A DNA stretch of 7,724 nucleotides from an uncultured Clostridia bacterium (GTDB taxonomy: Bacteria; Bacillota; Clostridia; Oscillospirales; Acutalibacteraceae), in NCBI GenBank assembly GCA_945868935.1, contig CAMBNE010000038.1:1-7724 (forward strand). Reading direction: 5' to 3'. Below, one piece after another: positions 6,087-7,724 of this stretch (the stretch's first letter is position 1; every line of letters starts with the position of its first letter). The position numbers and the translations under genes were made by a program. The notes beneath the pieces are model-generated. The model searched no databases, was not told where the DNA came from, and worked only from the letters and a program-made list of their open reading frames with translations.

Positions 6087-6581
6087 ATGAAAAAGAAGCT
6101 CATAATAATTGCTGTTTCGTTGCTTATAGTTGCATCAGTAATTGTTGCTATAGTTTTAGTGAATTGTTCTGATAAAAATTCTAATAAGACTAAAACTGAA
6201 AACAGCACAATTTCTTCAACAGCTGTAACAACTGTATTGTCGGATTCTGAACGCAACACTGATTCTGATGATATAAAAATATCTGAATCGTCTGAAGGCA
6301 GTAATTCAAAAGCAAATACAGATTCTTATTCCGATTCGCCTGAGCTTGATGACGGAGAACTTGAAATCATAAAAGACAGCTCAAGCTCAAAAACTTCAGA
6401 CAATAAGGAATCATCATTGAACAGTAAAGCGTCGCCTGAAAACAAGACGGATAACAAAAAATCAGAAAAAAGTAATAATCAAAGCAACAGTTCATCGTCA
6501 AATTCTCAACAAAGCAGTAATTCGCAGTCTTCGGACAACAAAAATCAAAGTGCAATTGAATTGCCGATTGTGACTGTATAA
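6087..6581 (+). CDS. Membrane-anchored Ser/Asn/Lys-rich stalk protein with IELPIVTV tail
   Basis: I start this gene at ATG 6087 (164 aa): AGGTGA at 6076-6081, overlapping the TAG of the dockerin gene, is a Shine-Dalgarno 5 bases upstream, and MKKKLIIIAVSL is a typical N-terminus. The alternative GTG at 6078 directly follows the TAG, lacks its own ribosome binding site and would give 167 aa. Residues 5-25 form one transmembrane helix; the sequence LVNC that follows is not a convincing lipobox because of Asn at -1. The rest (28-155) is low-complexity and disordered, dominated by Ser, Asn, Asp and Lys, with one acidic island PELDDGELEI (85-94). It ends in IELPIVTV, matching the tail of the dockerin protein. 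I infer an extracellular stalk or spacer anchored in the membrane, co-expressed with the dockerin. No enzymatic domain is visible and no family is recognised. Confidence 0.8.
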   Translation: MKKKLIIIAVSLLIVASVIVAIVLVNCSDKNSNKTKTENSTISSTAVTTVLSDSERNTDSDDIKISESSEGSNSKANTDSYSDSPELDDGELEIIKDSSSSKTSDNKESSLNSKASPENKTDNKKSEKSNNQSNSSSSNSQQSSNSQSSDNKNQSAIELPIVTV

Positions 6582-6582
6582 G

Positions 6583-6625
6583 AAAAAGTGCAGTAAGTTT
6601 ACTATAATGTAAATTTACTGCACTT
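6583..6625 (-). terminator. Long hairpin in the convergent gap; terminator of the minus-strand operon, possibly bidirectional
   Basis: AAGTGCAGTAA (6586-6596) is perfectly complementary to TTACTGCACTT (6615-6625), and pairing continues inward (one G-T pair, then TTTAC/GTAAA) to give a 17-bp stem with loop TATAAT (6603-6608). Read on the minus strand the stem is followed by TTTTTC (complement of 6582-6587), a usable T-tract, about 30 bases after the response-regulator stop. On the plus strand the tract is weaker, but the hairpin begins only 4 bases after the stalk-protein stop, so it may serve both. Confidence 0.8.
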
Positions 6626-6656
6626 CAATTCTTATATTGTGACAGATGGTTATTAA

Positions 6657-7460
6657 TTAATAATCCTCGTCATAATCATAGTCGTCAAACATAAAGTCTG
6701 CCCAGTAATACTGCGCCATATATTCGCTGTTGTAGGAATTGACAGCACCCGAGTCAAGCTCCTTAAAGCGATAGTAATCGCAGTCAAGCTTGCTGACGTT
6801 TACGGAAAGACTATTATATTTTTTAAACACAGCGTCAGCCGCACCGCATTTTTTCAGACTTTTCATCATCGCAGAAATAATTTTCTGAATATATGCCTGT
6901 TGTTTTAGGTCATAAGGTTCATCTTCAAACAGAGCCGCCGCAATTTCCTTGATAGTGCAGGAGCTTCCGTGACGGTGAACAAGATAGGCAAAAACCTCTT
7001 TTGAACGGCTCCTCTCAAAATGAACAGGAGTTCCGTCAGGAGTGAATACATCAAAATTACCAAAACACTGCACACGCAGAAGGACATCGCTTTTTGGTTC
7101 AATCGGGTGACGAAGTTCAGCTAATTCCGCCTCAACCTTTTCCTTTGTTACAGGCTTCATTATATAACCGCTTGCGTGAAGCTTCATAGCGTCGCCTGTG
7201 TACTGGTCAAAGCCTGTTACAAAAATTATGTTCAACTTCGGATTAATGTCCTTTAATTTTTTTGCAAGCTCTACGCCGTTCATTCCACGCATATGTATAT
7301 CGAGAAATGCAATTTCGCATGGCGGATTTTTGGATGCAAATTCAAGAAGCTGCGATGGTTTTGCAAAATCAAATATTTCTGCATCCGGCAAAGCTTCTCT
7401 TATTGCGTCAGTCAGCATTTCACGAGCCAGTGCCTCATCATCAGCCGCTAAAATTCTCAT
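6657..7460 (-). CDS. Two-component response regulator, receiver plus SARP/OmpR-type winged helix
   Basis: The 267-aa product starts at an ATG with AGGAGG 9 bases upstream (complement of 7470-7475). Residues 1-117 are a receiver domain: acidic pair D7/D8, phosphoacceptor D54 in FLDIHMRGMNG, T82 in FVTGFD, and K102-P103 in YIMKPV. Residues about 128-230 form a Trans_reg_C/SARP-type winged-helix DNA-binding domain (VQCFGNFDVF..., FERSRSKEVFAYLV, then CTIKEIAAALFED). After it comes a short segment with EYMAQYYWADF and a very acidic, tyrosine-rich end (DDYDYDEDY); no full bacterial transcriptional activation TPR domain is present. It is predicted to activate or repress target promoters when phosphorylated by the kinase encoded one base upstream. 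Its targets cannot be deduced; the convergent surface-protein genes are one possibility. No gene name is assigned. Confidence 0.9.
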   Translation of the reverse strand: MRILAADDEALAREMLTDAIREALPDAEIFDFAKPSQLLEFASKNPPCEIAFLDIHMRGMNGVELAKKLKDINPKLNIIFVTGFDQYTGDAMKLHASGYIMKPVTKEKVEAELAELRHPIEPKSDVLLRVQCFGNFDVFTPDGTPVHFERSRSKEVFAYLVHRHGSSCTIKEIAAALFEDEPYDLKQQAYIQKIISAMMKSLKKCGAADAVFKKYNSLSVNVSKLDCDYYRFKELDSGAVNSYNSEYMAQYYWADFMFDDYDYDEDY

Positions 7461-7461
7461 A

Positions 7462-7724
7462 TCATTTTTCCTCCTTTGGGATTGTTATTGTTGCAACTGT
7501 GCCTTTGCCGACTGTGCTTTCAATATTCAGTAAGGCATTGCACATTGTTTTTAGCCTGTTTCTCACATTTTCCATTCCCACGTGAGTTCGTCCGTCATTC
7601 GGTTTCTTTGATGTATCAAAGCCTACGCCGTCATCAGATACGATAACTTCGTATCTGTCATCAAATTCTTTCGTGGCTATTGTAACTGTTCCGCCGTCCT
7701 CTTTCATACCTACACCGTGTTTTA
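7462..7724 (-). CDS. Sensor histidine kinase, C-terminal ATPase end (LytS/YesM-like), 5'-truncated by window edge
   Basis: Reading in from the right edge the frame begins KHGVGMKEDGG and has no stop until TGA at 7464-7462. The ATG at 7707 is internal: the KHG before it is the end of the N-box (usually N-x-x-KHG) of a HATPase_c domain. The G1 box is DDGVGFD and the G2 region is VGMENVRNRL, a form typical of LytS/YesM-family kinases, followed by the final strands (GKGTVATITIP). These residues bind ATP for autophosphorylation of an upstream histidine that is outside the window, as are the sensor and membrane parts. The TGA ends one base before the ATG of the response regulator, and the regulator's AGGAGG lies inside the kinase gene, so the pair is translationally coupled. 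About 87 C-terminal residues are visible. Confidence 0.92.
   Translation of the reverse strand, partial: KHGVGMKEDGGTVTIATKEFDDRYEVIVSDDGVGFDTSKKPNDGRTHVGMENVRNRLKTMCNALLNIESTVGKGTVATITIPKEEK

Noticed and set aside
6162..6170. Possible lipoprotein cysteine (LVNC) after the helix of the stalk protein
   Set aside because: Asn at the -1 position does not fit the lipobox, which needs Gly, Ala or Ser there; a simple membrane anchor is more likely.
6390..6550. Ser/Asn codon-rich DNA as a tandem or CRISPR-like repeat
   Set aside because: The repetition is only low-complexity amino-acid composition; no regular unit or spacer structure is present.
6558..6578. LPIVT in the stalk protein's tail as an LPxTG-like sortase signal
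   Set aside because: The pattern is not LPxTG and there is no hydrophobic helix or basic tail after it; the protein ends three residues later.
7198..7585. Plus-strand open frames over the kinase-regulator junction
   Set aside because: They are antisense shadows of well-supported receiver and ATPase domains and have no ribosome binding sites or recognisable products.

Overview
The window looks like an accessory, cell-surface locus of a gut or rumen Firmicute of the Ruminococcus (Oscillospiraceae) type. The basis is a type I dockerin, a GLUG-repeat secreted protein carrying a C-terminal module I associate with Ruminococcus and Lachnospiraceae, strong AGGAGG-type ribosome binding sites, moderately AT-rich DNA, and a LytS-like kinase/SARP-like regulator pair. 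The genus is an inference; no rRNA or other phylogenetic marker is present.

Layout, left to right. (1) Positions 2-1060, plus strand: the C-terminal part of an unrecognised protein whose start lies outside the window, closed by a textbook intrinsic terminator. (2) Positions 1061-1410: a gene-free stretch with phased A-tracts, an exact 11-bp tandem repeat, a perfect extended -10 promoter (TGTTATAAT) and a leader of about 165 nt. (3) A three-gene run on the plus strand: a 113-aa membrane protein, a 1188-aa secreted GLUG-repeat protein starting at TTG, and a 41-aa peptide gene whose Shine-Dalgarno overlaps the stop of the large gene. The peptide is too short for routine ORF calling and is the most intriguing object here. 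(4) Positions 5534-5702: two strong hairpins in succession. (5) A two-gene unit: a 'solo' dockerin (signal peptide, dockerin, short tail) and, closely coupled to it, a membrane-anchored Ser/Asn/Lys-rich stalk protein. Both end in an IELPI-type C-terminal tail, with 14 of 15 bases identical. (6) A long hairpin in the convergent gap, placed as terminator of the minus-strand operon. (7) Minus strand: a response regulator (6657-7460) and, one base upstream of it, the C-terminal ATPase end of its sensor kinase, cut by the right edge.

How it may work together: the plus-strand genes encode exported or membrane products plausibly involved in surface display, adhesion or cellulosome-like assembly. The 41-aa peptide is co-translated with the GLUG protein; it has a hydrophilic N-terminal half, an EDVITTS core and a Pro/acidic tail, resembling a leader/core arrangement or a small signalling peptide, but no modification enzyme or exporter is in the window. 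The two-component system is convergent to these genes, so any regulatory link to them is only guilt by proximity.
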